A stretch of DNA of 17,234 bases from CAYXVU01 sp964468725 (GCA_964468725.1 CAYXVU010000125.1:1-17234); one strand, 5' to 3'; counted from the first letter of the stretch, positions 6,587-14,573 are shown. Translations and numbers: made by a program. Notes: generated from the letters alone by a model not told the origin.

Positions 6587-8824
6587 GTGAACCTCTCGCC
6601 GCAGAAAATTCTCGTCGCCCTGCCCAAATCACGTGACCGCAGCATCTCTGTCACCCAACTGGCCGATGCGCTCAACCTCAGCGATGAGCAGCGCCAACAA
6701 CTGCGACAATATCTGAGCGAATTCGCGCGCACCGGCTTGGCGGCAGTCAAAGGCGAACGCTACTGGCGCAAATCCGCCGTCGGAGTGCTGATCGGCACCT
6801 TCAGAGGCACGCGCTCCGGTCACGGCTTCGTCATCCCCGATGATGAACGCGAACGGGCGCGCGGCGACCTCTTCATCAGCGAACGCTCAATGGGCGCAGC
6901 GATGCACGGCGATAAGGTGATCGCGCGCGTAACCCGCACAGAGGCGCGTGGCCGCGAAGGGCGCATCGAAGCCGTGCTCGAACGCGAGCATCGCACTATT
7001 GTCGGGCGCTTCGTACAACTCAAGAGAGAGTGTTTCGTCACACCGCTTGATGAGAAGTTTTTACACGACATTTTGATTTCGCCTGCCGACACGCTCGACG
7101 CGCGCAGCGAAGAGATCGTCACTGTCGAAATCACCCGACCGCCCATTGCCGGTCGCCTGCCGCGCGGGCGCGTGATCGAAGTGCTTGGCACGTTGGACAC
7201 TCCCGGCATTGATGTCGAAATCATCATTCGCAAACATCGCTTGCCGCACCAATTTTCCGACGCCGCGTTGCGCGAAGCTGATGCCCTCAGTGAAACGATC
7301 TCCGCAGACCAACTGCGCGCCCGCGTTGATCTGCGCGAGAGGTTGACGATTACGATTGATGGCGAGACGGCGCGCGATTTCGATGATGCGGTGTCGCTGG
7401 AAGCCTTAGCCAATGGTCGCTACCGGCTCGGCGTGCATATCGCCGATGTCAGTTTTTACGTCCGGGAAGCGAGCGCGCTTGACGAAGAAGCCTTTCGACG
7501 CGGCACCTCGGTCTACTTTCCCGAACGCGCCATTCCGATGTTGCCGGAACGCTTGTCGAACGGCATCTGTTCGCTCAACCCGCAGGTTGATCGGCTAACC
7601 ATGTCGGCGCTGATGGAATTGAGCGCTACCGGGCGCGTGGTTGACTATTGGCTTGCGCCTTCGATCATTCACAGCCGCGAGCGGATGACCTACACGGCGG
7701 TCAACGACATCATCACCAATCCGGAAGGCGAAACGGCGGCGCGATACGCGCAGGTCAAAGAGATGATCTTGCAGATGCATCGGCTTGCGCTGACTCTGAT
7801 TGAGCGACGAGCCGAGCGCGGCGCGATTGATTTCGATTTGCCGGAAGCCGAGTTGCAGTTTAACGATGAAGGCCAGATTTGCGGCATTGTGCGCGCCGAA
7901 CGCAACATCGCGCATCGCTTGATCGAAGAGTTCATGCTATTGGCCAACGAGACGGTGGCTCGTCACCTCGAAGCTCTCAACGCGCCTGCTCTCTATCGCA
8001 TTCACGAAGAGCCGAACCTCGCAAAGGTCGAAGAGTTTGCCGCCATCGCCAACGCCTTCGGTCATAAATTTTCGATGCATGGCAAAGTTCCCCAGCGCGG
8101 CTTTCAACATCTGGCACGGCAGATCGAAGGCTTGCCGGAAGAGCGCATGCTCTCCTATCTGATGTTGCGCTCGATGCAACGCGCGCGTTACACACCGCAA
8201 AATTTGGGGCACTTCGGACTGGCGATGCCCAGCTATACCCATTTCACTTCGCCCATTCGTCGCTACCCTGATTTGATTGTGCATCGCATCTTGCGCGAAG
8301 TGTTAGAGCGGGGAAATCGCGCAGGCGATAACGGACAAGAGATCGAACTTGGCCGCAAGCAAGCGGCGGCACGCCTCGCTTGGCCGGTGTTCGAAGAGCA
8401 ACGCGAGGCCGAGATGCGCGCAACGTTAGAGATGATTGGTGACTATGCGAGCGAACGCGAACGCGCTGCCGATGAAGCGGAGCGCGAATTGATGGAATGG
8501 CGCAAAGCCGATTTTATGGCTGAGCATGTTGGCGACGAATTCGACGCCATCATCACGGGAGTCAAAGAGTACGGGTTCTATGTCGAATTGAGCGAGTTTT
8601 TCATCGAAGGGCTGGTTCATCTGGCAACATTCGGCGACGAAACCTTTGAGTATCAAGAGAGCAAGCATCGCTTGTGCGGCCTGCGCAGCGGGCGCGTGTT
8701 TGCATTGGGCGACGCAGTGCGCGTCTCGGTTGATCGCGTGGATAAAGAACGCCACCTGATTGATTTTTCGGTTGTGAGCGGAGCCGAACGCCGTGCAGGT
8801 GCAAGAGGCCGCCAGCGAAAGTAA
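6587..8824 (+). CDS. rnr: Exoribonuclease R (RNase II/RNB family)
   Basis: RNase R degrades RNA 3' to 5', including structured RNA, and acts in rRNA quality control and mRNA decay. From GTG 6587 the product is 745 residues. Domains in order: N-terminal winged-helix (about 1-60, PQKILVAL, VTQLADALNLSDEQ), two cold-shock/OB domains (GTFRGTRSGHGFVIPDD and the region to about 210), the RNB catalytic domain (about 246-575) and a C-terminal S1 domain (about 648-730, ITGVKEYGFYVELSEFFIEGLVH). The catalytic aspartates are in DGETARDFDD (258-267); YFPERAIPMLPERLSNGICSL and HFTSPIRRYPDLIVHR are also typical. The basic tail is short. The open frame reaches back to TTG 6539 (761 residues); GTG 6587 is preferred because the conserved domain starts just after it, but ribosome-site support is weak for either. 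It lies 93 bp after atpC, an unusual neighbour. Confidence 0.95.
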   Translation: MNLSPQKILVALPKSRDRSISVTQLADALNLSDEQRQQLRQYLSEFARTGLAAVKGERYWRKSAVGVLIGTFRGTRSGHGFVIPDDERERARGDLFISERSMGAAMHGDKVIARVTRTEARGREGRIEAVLEREHRTIVGRFVQLKRECFVTPLDEKFLHDILISPADTLDARSEEIVTVEITRPPIAGRLPRGRVIEVLGTLDTPGIDVEIIIRKHRLPHQFSDAALREADALSETISADQLRARVDLRERLTITIDGETARDFDDAVSLEALANGRYRLGVHIADVSFYVREASALDEEAFRRGTSVYFPERAIPMLPERLSNGICSLNPQVDRLTMSALMELSATGRVVDYWLAPSIIHSRERMTYTAVNDIITNPEGETAARYAQVKEMILQMHRLALTLIERRAERGAIDFDLPEAELQFNDEGQICGIVRAERNIAHRLIEEFMLLANETVARHLEALNAPALYRIHEEPNLAKVEEFAAIANAFGHKFSMHGKVPQRGFQHLARQIEGLPEERMLSYLMLRSMQRARYTPQNLGHFGLAMPSYTHFTSPIRRYPDLIVHRILREVLERGNRAGDNGQEIELGRKQAAARLAWPVFEEQREAEMRATLEMIGDYASERERAADEAERELMEWRKADFMAEHVGDEFDAIITGVKEYGFYVELSEFFIEGLVHLATFGDETFEYQESKHRLCGLRSGRVFALGDAVRVSVDRVDKERHLIDFSVVSGAERRAGARGRQRK

Positions 8825-8833
8825 GGGCTGCCG

Positions 8834-9886
8834 TTAGGATTTGACGACGCGGACGTAATGAACATACTCGATTGTCGAGTTGCGCTTGTAGGCGCGCCCG
8901 TTGTCGGCCTTGAAACGATTGTAACCGGTTTGAAAAGTCACAGGCTCGCCGCGAGTGCCGAGAATTCGCCGCACCGTCTCCAAACTCAATAATCCCTCAT
9001 CGTTGTAACTTAACAGAATGTGCCGCGTGCGCGCCGAACGGATCAGATGTTCGAGCGCGTCGCGCGCCGATTTGGGGCGACAATACGAACTGCGCTCATA
9101 CTCGCGCATGCCGGTGATGCCCTTGAGTTGCGGGTCGTCATAAGCGGCGATGGTTTCGAGCACATGATAGTTTGCGCCGTACTGACGATGATTGTATGGT
9201 GGGTCTACATACAACACGTCGGACTCGATCTCTTCAATGATCTCGTTGGCATCGCGGTTGAAGACTCTGCACGCGCCGGTGTGCGGGCTCAATTCGAGAG
9301 GCTTGAGGGTCAGCCGCCTGCGGGCGCTCGCTTTGAAACTCTTCAAAAACGCGCCGTAGACGCTTGCCGTATTGGCGACTCGGTCAATGGCTTCGAGCAG
9401 TGAGCAGAGAATGTAGAAATACTCTTTCTCGGTGATGATACCGTCGTTGCGCCATCTGTTAATGGCCTGCCGAATGGCATCGGCGCGTTCGGCATTCTCT
9501 TCGGTGTAGTACAAGCGATTAGCGGCAGGGCTGTAATGGCGCGCGATGAACCCCTTTTTACGAGGCAGGTGATTGAGGAAGCGCAACACGTTTTCAAGCG
9601 ATGAATCCCCCGATTGGCGATGGGGTTCAATCTGTCGGGCGAAGCGTCTGCGCAGTTCGACAAAGACCGGCGTGCGACTGATTTCGATGTACGCTTTGTT
9701 GAGCGCGTAGGCGTAATATTGCAGGTCGTTGGCAATAATTCGCAGGCCTTTGCGCTTGAAGAGGCGGCCTACGGCTCCGGTTCCGGCAAAGATGTCGCAT
9801 AGCACGCGCTCGTTGCCATCGCAGATACGATCAAAGACGCTTTCGAGAAAGGGTAAGAGCGAGTGCTTAGAGCCGATGTAATTCAC
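8834..9886 (-). CDS. D12-class N6-adenine DNA methyltransferase, solitary
   Basis: The product should transfer a methyl group from S-adenosylmethionine to adenine N6 in a specific DNA site. From GTG 9886 it has 350 residues and begins with NYIGSKHSLLPF, the typical D12/Dam-family N-terminus. The SAM-binding motif DIFAGTGAVGRLF is at 31-43 and the catalytic motif DPPYNHRQYGANYH starts at D228, the motif I-then-IV order of the Dam (alpha) group. Its length exceeds E. coli Dam (about 280), so recognition need not be GATC. The frame stays open to ATG 9949, but that start would lie in the stem of the terminator of the upstream gene, so GTG 9886 (or an unseen start nearby) is preferred; no good Shine-Dalgarno precedes either. 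No restriction enzyme is visible nearby. It converges on rnr with 9 bp between stops. Confidence 0.88.
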   Translation of the reverse strand: MNYIGSKHSLLPFLESVFDRICDGNERVLCDIFAGTGAVGRLFKRKGLRIIANDLQYYAYALNKAYIEISRTPVFVELRRRFARQIEPHRQSGDSSLENVLRFLNHLPRKKGFIARHYSPAANRLYYTEENAERADAIRQAINRWRNDGIITEKEYFYILCSLLEAIDRVANTASVYGAFLKSFKASARRRLTLKPLELSPHTGACRVFNRDANEIIEEIESDVLYVDPPYNHRQYGANYHVLETIAAYDDPQLKGITGMREYERSSYCRPKSARDALEHLIRSARTRHILLSYNDEGLLSLETVRRILGTRGEPVTFQTGYNRFKADNGRAYKRNSTIEYVHYVRVVKS

Positions 9887-9934
9887 GTCGGTTAGATATA
9901 TCAAAATGGGGAAGAGATTTGTAGATGGGTGGCC

Positions 9935-10027
9935 AAAGAAAAATACCATCAAGATGTCCGGCGCACGCCGAAACTGCCAAACGACTGCTCATCTGACAAC
10001 TTCTTTGTGCTCCGGCCACCTTGATGG
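9935..10027 (-). terminator. Long imperfect hairpin with T-rich tract: terminator of the TonB-receptor operon
   Basis: Arms 9946-9979 and 9994-10027 are inverted copies matching at 25 of 34 positions, with a 14-nt loop; read on the minus strand several mismatches become G-U pairs. On the minus strand the stem is followed at once by TATTTTTCTTT (9945-9935), the U-tract of an intrinsic terminator. On the plus strand no T-run follows, so it acts leftward. It lies about 55 bp after the receptor stop codon and overlaps the longest possible N-terminus of the methyltransferase. Confidence 0.7.
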
Positions 10028-10082
10028 CTAGGGCTTCGTTACGACTTCAGGTAGGACACACTACGAAACTTTTTGCTGCGCA

Positions 10083-12833
10083 TCAAAACCGCGTGTTGTA
10101 GCGCAGAAAGATGCCGCGACCGGGGGCGTCAATTCCCCAACTGAGACCTCGATAATTGCGGTCGCCGATGTTTTCGAAATCAAACAGCACTTCATGGCGG
10201 TCGCCGAATCGGAAACCGCCGCGCAGGTTAAATGTGACGTAGCCGGGAATCGCCGTAAAGAGCGACGCGGCATTGACTCCAACCCCGAGTACCCGATTTT
10301 GCACCTGCGCGAGCGTCTCGCCTGTGGGCTTGAGAATGTCATCCGGCGTGCCGAAAACAGAGTCGGCTCCCGGACTAATCAGTCCGCGCACGCGCGCGCC
10401 GTTGGCGAAGAAAGCCGCAATGCTATTGCGGGTTCGGCGTGCGCCCGTTCGTCGGTCTGCCAGATCGAGAGTTGAAAGTCGCTCCTGTCGGTCGGCAATA
10501 TGAACGTAGGGCTCAAGCCAGAATCTTTTGCCAGTCGGAGCATACCTCACTTTCAAATACCCTTCCGGCGCTGGCGTGCCGCCTTCGATGTTGGGCGGCA
10601 GGTCTGTGCGTTTGTCGCGGGCGTGCAGATAGGTGAAGACGGTTGACACATCCCATTCCGAAGTGATGTGCGCGTCGAAGGTGTGTTCGAACCCGTAGAT
10701 GCGCGCGTCGTCGAAGTTGGCGCGCACAAGAACCGGATTGGTGGCGGCGGCGACGAACACCGCACCATCAGGCGTCTGCGCGATGATGGTTTGATCGCTC
10801 AAACGACGACCGACTGCCCCGGCGGGCAGAATCAACGCCTGCTTGGTGATATTGTCGTAGATGTCGTTGATGAAGAAGGCGAAGTCCGTATCAACGCGAC
10901 GGTTGTGGTAGCGCACGCCGAAATCGTACGTGTAGTTGTATTCGGAGGTGACTTGTTCAACCGGGCGACCGGATGATATGGCAGTATCATCGGCAGCCGT
11001 TCCCACCGTCGCGCCTAGCCCGGCGACCTCAGCCGCTGTCACTTCAAACCCCGAGCCGGTTAACCCGAGGCCATCGAGGTCGGTCAGATGCGGCGCGCGA
11101 AAGCCGCGCCCGACATTGAATAAGAAGTGCAGCCCTTCGACCGGCGTCGCCACTACGCCCGCGCGGAAGGTGACATTGTCTACTTTCAAAGAATCGCTCG
11201 GCCACAGCCGACGCCCGCCAACGATGGGCGAATCTTCCGCGCGCGCTTCGTAGGAGGCGGCGTTATAGCGCAGATTGCCGATCAAGCGCAATTTGTTGGG
11301 GATGGCTTCGAACAAGTCTTGAATGAAGACGCCGCCGCGCTCGTAGCGAGCGTTGTCGGGCACGCGACCGCGCCGCAGCGTCGCAATGCGGGTGATCGGG
11401 TTGACGGAAAATGAAGGCGCATCAATTCTTTCATGCTGATAGTCGCCGCCGATGAGCAGGTTGTTGCGCGTGCCGATGAGTTTGCTAACGAAGCCTTGCA
11501 ATCCGTTGGCATTCAATCGCTCCGGCTCGTGCGTGATCGAAGCCAATGGGTTGCCGTTGCCGCCCTGATTGACGCGCTCTTCGCGTTGCCCGTTGAAGGA
11601 GTAGAGCAGCGATAAATTATCGAACCATCCGAGCTTGAACTTGTCGTAGCGTAAGTAGAAGAAGTCCAGCATGAGATTTTCCAACTCGGCAATGAGATTG
11701 CCATCGCCGCCCAACAGTTGATCGAAGCGTTTGCCGCCATCTTGTTGACTGCGCGTGTAATTGGCGATGACTTGATGGTTTGGCGCGGGCGACCAATTCA
11801 TTTTGACCTGCCCGCCATACTGCGTGAATCCGGTGTCGGGCATGCGGTCATCAATCAACACTTCGGAAGAGAGTCCTAAAAATCGTGTGAGCGCGGAATG
11901 CGAATCAATGCCATCGCCTGTGCGCAGAGTGTTGACGCGACGGCCTGCGACGCTAGTCAGCAATCCGAAATTGCGCGTCGAGAAGACGGTGGAGACGTTG
12001 GAACCAAATCCTGTATCGGCGCTGTTGAAATAGACACCGGCAGAGCCGTTCAACTTGAACCCATCAGGCGAGAAAGAGGGTACGCGAGTGAGAAATTGAA
12101 TGCTGCCGCCAAGCGAATCGCTACCGTATTGTGCGCTGTTCGGGCCGCGAATGACTTCGACGCCTTGCAGGTTGGCGGGTTCGATAAGATTCAAAAAGGT
12201 GCTGACGCCGCCGCGTTGCGCAGCCGTAGAGTAGCGAACTCCGTCAATAAAGACATTGACTTTGTTGCCGGTCAGCCCGCGCACGAAGATGCCGGACAGA
12301 CTGGTGCTGGTGCGTTGCAGATGAATGCCGGGTTCTTCGACCGCGACTTGTGCCACGATGGATTTGGCGCGTTCCTGAATCTCGCGTTCGCTGATGAGGT
12401 TGACCTGTTGCGAAATCGCTTCGATGCTTTCGACAGCGCCGAAATTGGTGGTGATAGTGACTTGTTCGGTTAGGACACCGACTTCCAGTGTCACTTCGAC
12501 GTTTTCGACATTGGCCTGCCGAACCGTGATGGCCGTGTTGCTCTCTTCAAAGCCGCGCAAGACGACTTTCAGCAGATAGGTTCCGCTGCCGACCTCGGCA
12601 ATCGTAAAGCGGCCTTCGGCATCGGTGGTGGTGGTGCTGATGATCGCCCGTTGAGCCGTGAGCAATGACACGGCTGCATCTGCAACCGCTGCGCCAGTTC
12701 GGTCTTTAACGATGCCGGTCACCGAATAGCTTTCGCGCGCCCAAGCCGGGAGAGCCAAGAGCAAGCACAAGGTGAAAGCAGCGAGTTTTTGTAGAAAGCA
12801 ATGAAGCGCTGCGGCGCAGGGCGTGAGGTTCAT
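10083..12833 (-). CDS. TonB-dependent outer-membrane receptor with carboxypeptidase-regulatory-like N-terminal domain
   Basis: This family imports scarce ligands (metal chelates, vitamins, glycans, peptides) across the outer membrane using TonB energy. The 916-residue product starts with a signal peptide (hydrophobic LAAFTLCLLLALPAWA, cut near residue 33). A beta-sandwich of the carboxypeptidase-regulatory type follows at about 36-118 (VTGIVKDRTGAAVADAAVSL, TTTDAEGRFTIAEV). The plug is about 125-255 (IFVRGLTGNKVNVFIDGVRY, GVEVIRGPNSAQYGSDSLGG). The rest is a beta-barrel ending FLRYNTRF with a terminal phenylalanine as expected. No FecA-type signalling (secretin/STN) domain is evident. The ligand cannot be told. 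Start: ATG 12833 with AAGGAG upstream. It is the third gene after the sigma and anti-sigma genes, 41 bp from the latter, so probably under their control. Confidence 0.93.
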   Translation of the reverse strand: MNLTPCAAALHCFLQKLAAFTLCLLLALPAWARESYSVTGIVKDRTGAAVADAAVSLLTAQRAIISTTTTDAEGRFTIAEVGSGTYLLKVVLRGFEESNTAITVRQANVENVEVTLEVGVLTEQVTITTNFGAVESIEAISQQVNLISEREIQERAKSIVAQVAVEEPGIHLQRTSTSLSGIFVRGLTGNKVNVFIDGVRYSTAAQRGGVSTFLNLIEPANLQGVEVIRGPNSAQYGSDSLGGSIQFLTRVPSFSPDGFKLNGSAGVYFNSADTGFGSNVSTVFSTRNFGLLTSVAGRRVNTLRTGDGIDSHSALTRFLGLSSEVLIDDRMPDTGFTQYGGQVKMNWSPAPNHQVIANYTRSQQDGGKRFDQLLGGDGNLIAELENLMLDFFYLRYDKFKLGWFDNLSLLYSFNGQREERVNQGGNGNPLASITHEPERLNANGLQGFVSKLIGTRNNLLIGGDYQHERIDAPSFSVNPITRIATLRRGRVPDNARYERGGVFIQDLFEAIPNKLRLIGNLRYNAASYEARAEDSPIVGGRRLWPSDSLKVDNVTFRAGVVATPVEGLHFLFNVGRGFRAPHLTDLDGLGLTGSGFEVTAAEVAGLGATVGTAADDTAISSGRPVEQVTSEYNYTYDFGVRYHNRRVDTDFAFFINDIYDNITKQALILPAGAVGRRLSDQTIIAQTPDGAVFVAAATNPVLVRANFDDARIYGFEHTFDAHITSEWDVSTVFTYLHARDKRTDLPPNIEGGTPAPEGYLKVRYAPTGKRFWLEPYVHIADRQERLSTLDLADRRTGARRTRNSIAAFFANGARVRGLISPGADSVFGTPDDILKPTGETLAQVQNRVLGVGVNAASLFTAIPGYVTFNLRGGFRFGDRHEVLFDFENIGDRNYRGLSWGIDAPGRGIFLRYNTRF

Positions 12834-12874
12834 TTGATGTTCTCCTTAATGAAACGGAATGAATGATCGAGTAT

Positions 12875-13612
12875 TTATTCGTGCTGAGCTTTGCTTTGCA
12901 CCCTCTCGATACCGAGTACCGGATGGACTTCGTACCACTGGTGATTCTCTTTGCCGTCATACCGACTCACCCCATAGACGCGCACACGGCTCCCGACGGT
13001 CGGCGGGGCGACGTTGATAGGGGTAATGATTTCGCAGACGATGAAGGGATGAGCCTTCTGCATGTTCTCGACCAGCCGGAATGTCAGATCACCGTCTTCG
13101 CTGTCAATACGAACTTCGCTGACATAGCCTTCTGCGACAATGTGCGGTTCGGTGTTGTTATGAATGTCGGATATGGAAACTTTGTGAAAGCTGTCAGGGT
13201 CGAGAATCTCTGTAGCGAGCGCATCGGGAGCGACGCGAAGCTGCGGCCAAAATTGGCGGAAGGTGAGAAGCGATCCGATAGTGAGAACAAGCGTCACAAC
13301 GGTTACGGCAGCGACTCTGGGTTTGAGAAAGGCGCTTACCCAATGAGTGGCTGCCTGATGCGCAGTCGGTTCAGCGGCTTCCTGCGCTTGCCGAAACAGG
13401 ATGGATTCGAGGGCTTGCCACCCATCGCGTTGCGGAGTGGTCGTAGGAATCTGCTGCGCCAGATGGTGACCGCCGCGCAGGCGTGTTAGCTGCGTGCGAC
13501 ACCACCCGCAGTCAAGCAAGTGCGCCTCCAGCCGATCAAGTTCTGCGGGCGCAAGCTCATTGTGAAGATACCGCGAGAATTTTTTGTGCAACCCAAAGCG
13601 CAAGCATCTCAT
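12875..13612 (-). CDS. Membrane anti-sigma factor with zinc-finger motif and C-terminal beta-rich (OB-like) domain
   Basis: The product (245 residues) should hold the sigma factor encoded just upstream inactive at the membrane. Residues 9-45 resemble the zinc-binding anti-sigma domain (ZAS/zf-HC2) with H31-x3-C35-x2-C38. A linker leads to one membrane span at about 100-118 (VAAVTVVTLVLTIGSLLTF). The outer part, about 150-240, is beta-rich and resembles small OB-fold domains I associate with extracytoplasmic proteins: EGYVSEVRIDSEDGDLTFRL, FIVCEIITPI, VGSRVRVYGVSRYDG and WYEVHPVLGIE. The OB assignment is tentative. Start: ATG 13612 behind GGGAGG. It is 21 bp after the sigma gene and 41 bp before the receptor gene. 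Zinc-finger anti-sigma factors may respond to redox stress or to regulated proteolysis; which applies here is unknown. Confidence 0.82.
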   Translation of the reverse strand: MRCLRFGLHKKFSRYLHNELAPAELDRLEAHLLDCGWCRTQLTRLRGGHHLAQQIPTTTPQRDGWQALESILFRQAQEAAEPTAHQAATHWVSAFLKPRVAAVTVVTLVLTIGSLLTFRQFWPQLRVAPDALATEILDPDSFHKVSISDIHNNTEPHIVAEGYVSEVRIDSEDGDLTFRLVENMQKAHPFIVCEIITPINVAPPTVGSRVRVYGVSRYDGKENHQWYEVHPVLGIERVQSKAQHE

Positions 13613-13633
13613 ATTTCCACCTCCCTGAGAGCT

Positions 13634-14212
13634 TCAAAGGATTCGTTTGAGTGGGCGCAAACGATCTTCTAATTTGGCCAACGCGCGATTGAGCCGCGAC
13701 GCCACCGTGCCGGATGAACAGCCCAAGATGGCGGCGATTTCGTCATAGGAGAGGCCATCCAGATATTTCAAAGCGACAACCGTGCGCAGTTTAGGCGGCA
13801 ACTCCAACACTGCTTGGCGAATGATTTCGCCGCGCTCATTGCGCGCGTGTTCGGCATCGGGAAGCGCCCCTCTGTCGCATTCGTCTTCGCTGCCGAGAAT
13901 CGCTTCCAACGGCACATAGCGGGTGCGGTGACGCTGCTGTTGGTTCTGGCATTCGTTGAGCGCGATACGATAGAGCCAGGTCGAAAAGGCCGATGCGAAA
14001 CGGAAGTCCGGCAGCCCGCGATGCATCTTCATAAAGATGATCTGTAAAACGTCCTCCGCCCACGCTTGATCGCCAAGCGCATAGAAAGCGAAGTTGTAGA
14101 TGCGCTCTCGATAGCATTCATAGAGGCTTTTGAAAGCCGCCATATCCCCGCATTGAGCTGCGCGGATCAGTTCCGGCTCTCGCCCATCTATTTCAAGATG
14201 CGGAGTATCCAT
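13634..14212 (-). CDS. ECF-family RNA polymerase sigma factor (RpoE-like)
   Basis: The 192-residue product redirects RNA polymerase to a small promoter set when released from its anti-sigma factor. Region 2 spans about 27-95 (SLYECYRERIYNFAFYALGD, AEDVLQIIFMKMHR, FSTWLYRIALNECQNQQQR) and contains the core-binding and -10-recognition helices. Region 4 spans about 130-182 (LPPKLRTVVALKYLDGLSYD, EIAAILGCSSGTVASRLNRA), the helix-turn-helix for the -35 box. There is no region 1 or 3, as expected for ECF sigmas. Start: ATG 14212, placed near the usual N-terminal distance from region 2; its ribosome site is weak. An ECF-like promoter lies upstream on the same strand. First gene of the sigma / anti-sigma / receptor operon. 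Confidence 0.95.
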   Translation of the reverse strand: MDTPHLEIDGREPELIRAAQCGDMAAFKSLYECYRERIYNFAFYALGDQAWAEDVLQIIFMKMHRGLPDFRFASAFSTWLYRIALNECQNQQQRHRTRYVPLEAILGSEDECDRGALPDAEHARNERGEIIRQAVLELPPKLRTVVALKYLDGLSYDEIAAILGCSSGTVASRLNRALAKLEDRLRPLKRIL

Positions 14213-14244
14213 TATGTTGAAAGCAGCCTAACGCCACATGGGTA

Positions 14245-14272
14245 TTAGACACAACTGGGTAAAGTTTCTTCC
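14245..14272 (-). promoter_or_regulatory. Candidate ECF-type promoter of the sigma-factor operon
   Basis: Read leftward, GGAAG (14272-14268) and GTCTAA (14250-14245) are separated by 17 bp. This resembles the GGAAC / CGTC pattern of promoters used by many ECF sigma factors. It would start transcription near 14238, about 26 nt before the sigma ATG. Most ECF sigmas activate their own promoter, so autoregulation is inferred. Confidence 0.5.
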
Positions 14273-14371
14273 ATCTGTAGAAGATTTTTCGCCTGCGACC
14301 TTCTCCTAAACAACCTCGCTGAGCGCTCCTCAGCAAGCCGAAATCGGGTTGGTCATTTGCCAGATGAGTCT

Positions 14372-14400
14372 TTGACTTTACTCACCATTTGCAATAATAT
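14372..14400 (+). promoter_or_regulatory. Strong sigma-70-type promoter for the secreted-protein gene
   Basis: TTGACT (14372-14377, five of six -35 positions) and TAATAT (14395-14400) are 17 bp apart, the optimal spacing, in an AT-rich pocket. Transcription would start near 14407, leaving a leader of about 165 nt before ATG 14574. It is the best housekeeping promoter candidate in the window. Confidence 0.65.
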
Positions 14401-14474
14401 AGCCGCGTCTAGAGGGAAAGCATTACAGCCGTAAAATCAAAAGAGCTTCCATGCCCGGGAGCAGTTGGTCTACA

Positions 14475-14490
14475 TAATTTCAGGAAATTA
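14475..14490 (+). promoter_or_regulatory. Palindrome in the leader of the secreted-protein gene
   Basis: TAATTTCAGGAAATTA is a perfect inverted repeat of 6 bp with a 4-nt centre, about 70 nt after the predicted transcription start. It could be an operator for a dimeric regulator or an RNA hairpin. No regulator is identified. Confidence 0.35.
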
Positions 14491-14573
14491 CAGAGCCGGA
14501 TCGGTAGAAGATGTCTGGACTCATCCGGCGTGGGATTGGGACTGTTACAAACAAACTTCAGGAGGGTCACAAT

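Larger units (their letters stand above)
14213..14573. other. 361-bp divergent control region between the sigma gene and the secreted protein gene
   Basis: No gene is credible here; an open frame from 14511 is only an upstream extension of the next gene. It holds a leftward ECF-type promoter (14245-14272), a 6-bp hairpin GCTGAG/CTCAGC at 14318-14334 without T-run, a rightward sigma-70 promoter (14372-14400), and a rightward leader of about 165 nt with a palindrome at 14475-14490 and a GCCGGAT/ATCCGGC pairing around 14495-14530. Confidence 0.6.

Noticed and set aside
6628..6640. CACGTG core that might be a parS site
   Set aside because: Only the central hexamer matches; the flanking bases do not fit the parS palindrome, and it lies inside the rnr coding sequence.
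8834..9886. Restriction-modification system around the methyltransferase
   Set aside because: Neighbours are RNase R and a TonB receptor; no endonuclease or specificity subunit is seen on either strand.
14511..14573. Upstream extension of the secreted protein (21 extra residues)
   Set aside because: The extension is polar and would push the hydrophobic core of the signal peptide inward; AGGAGGG is placed for ATG 14574.
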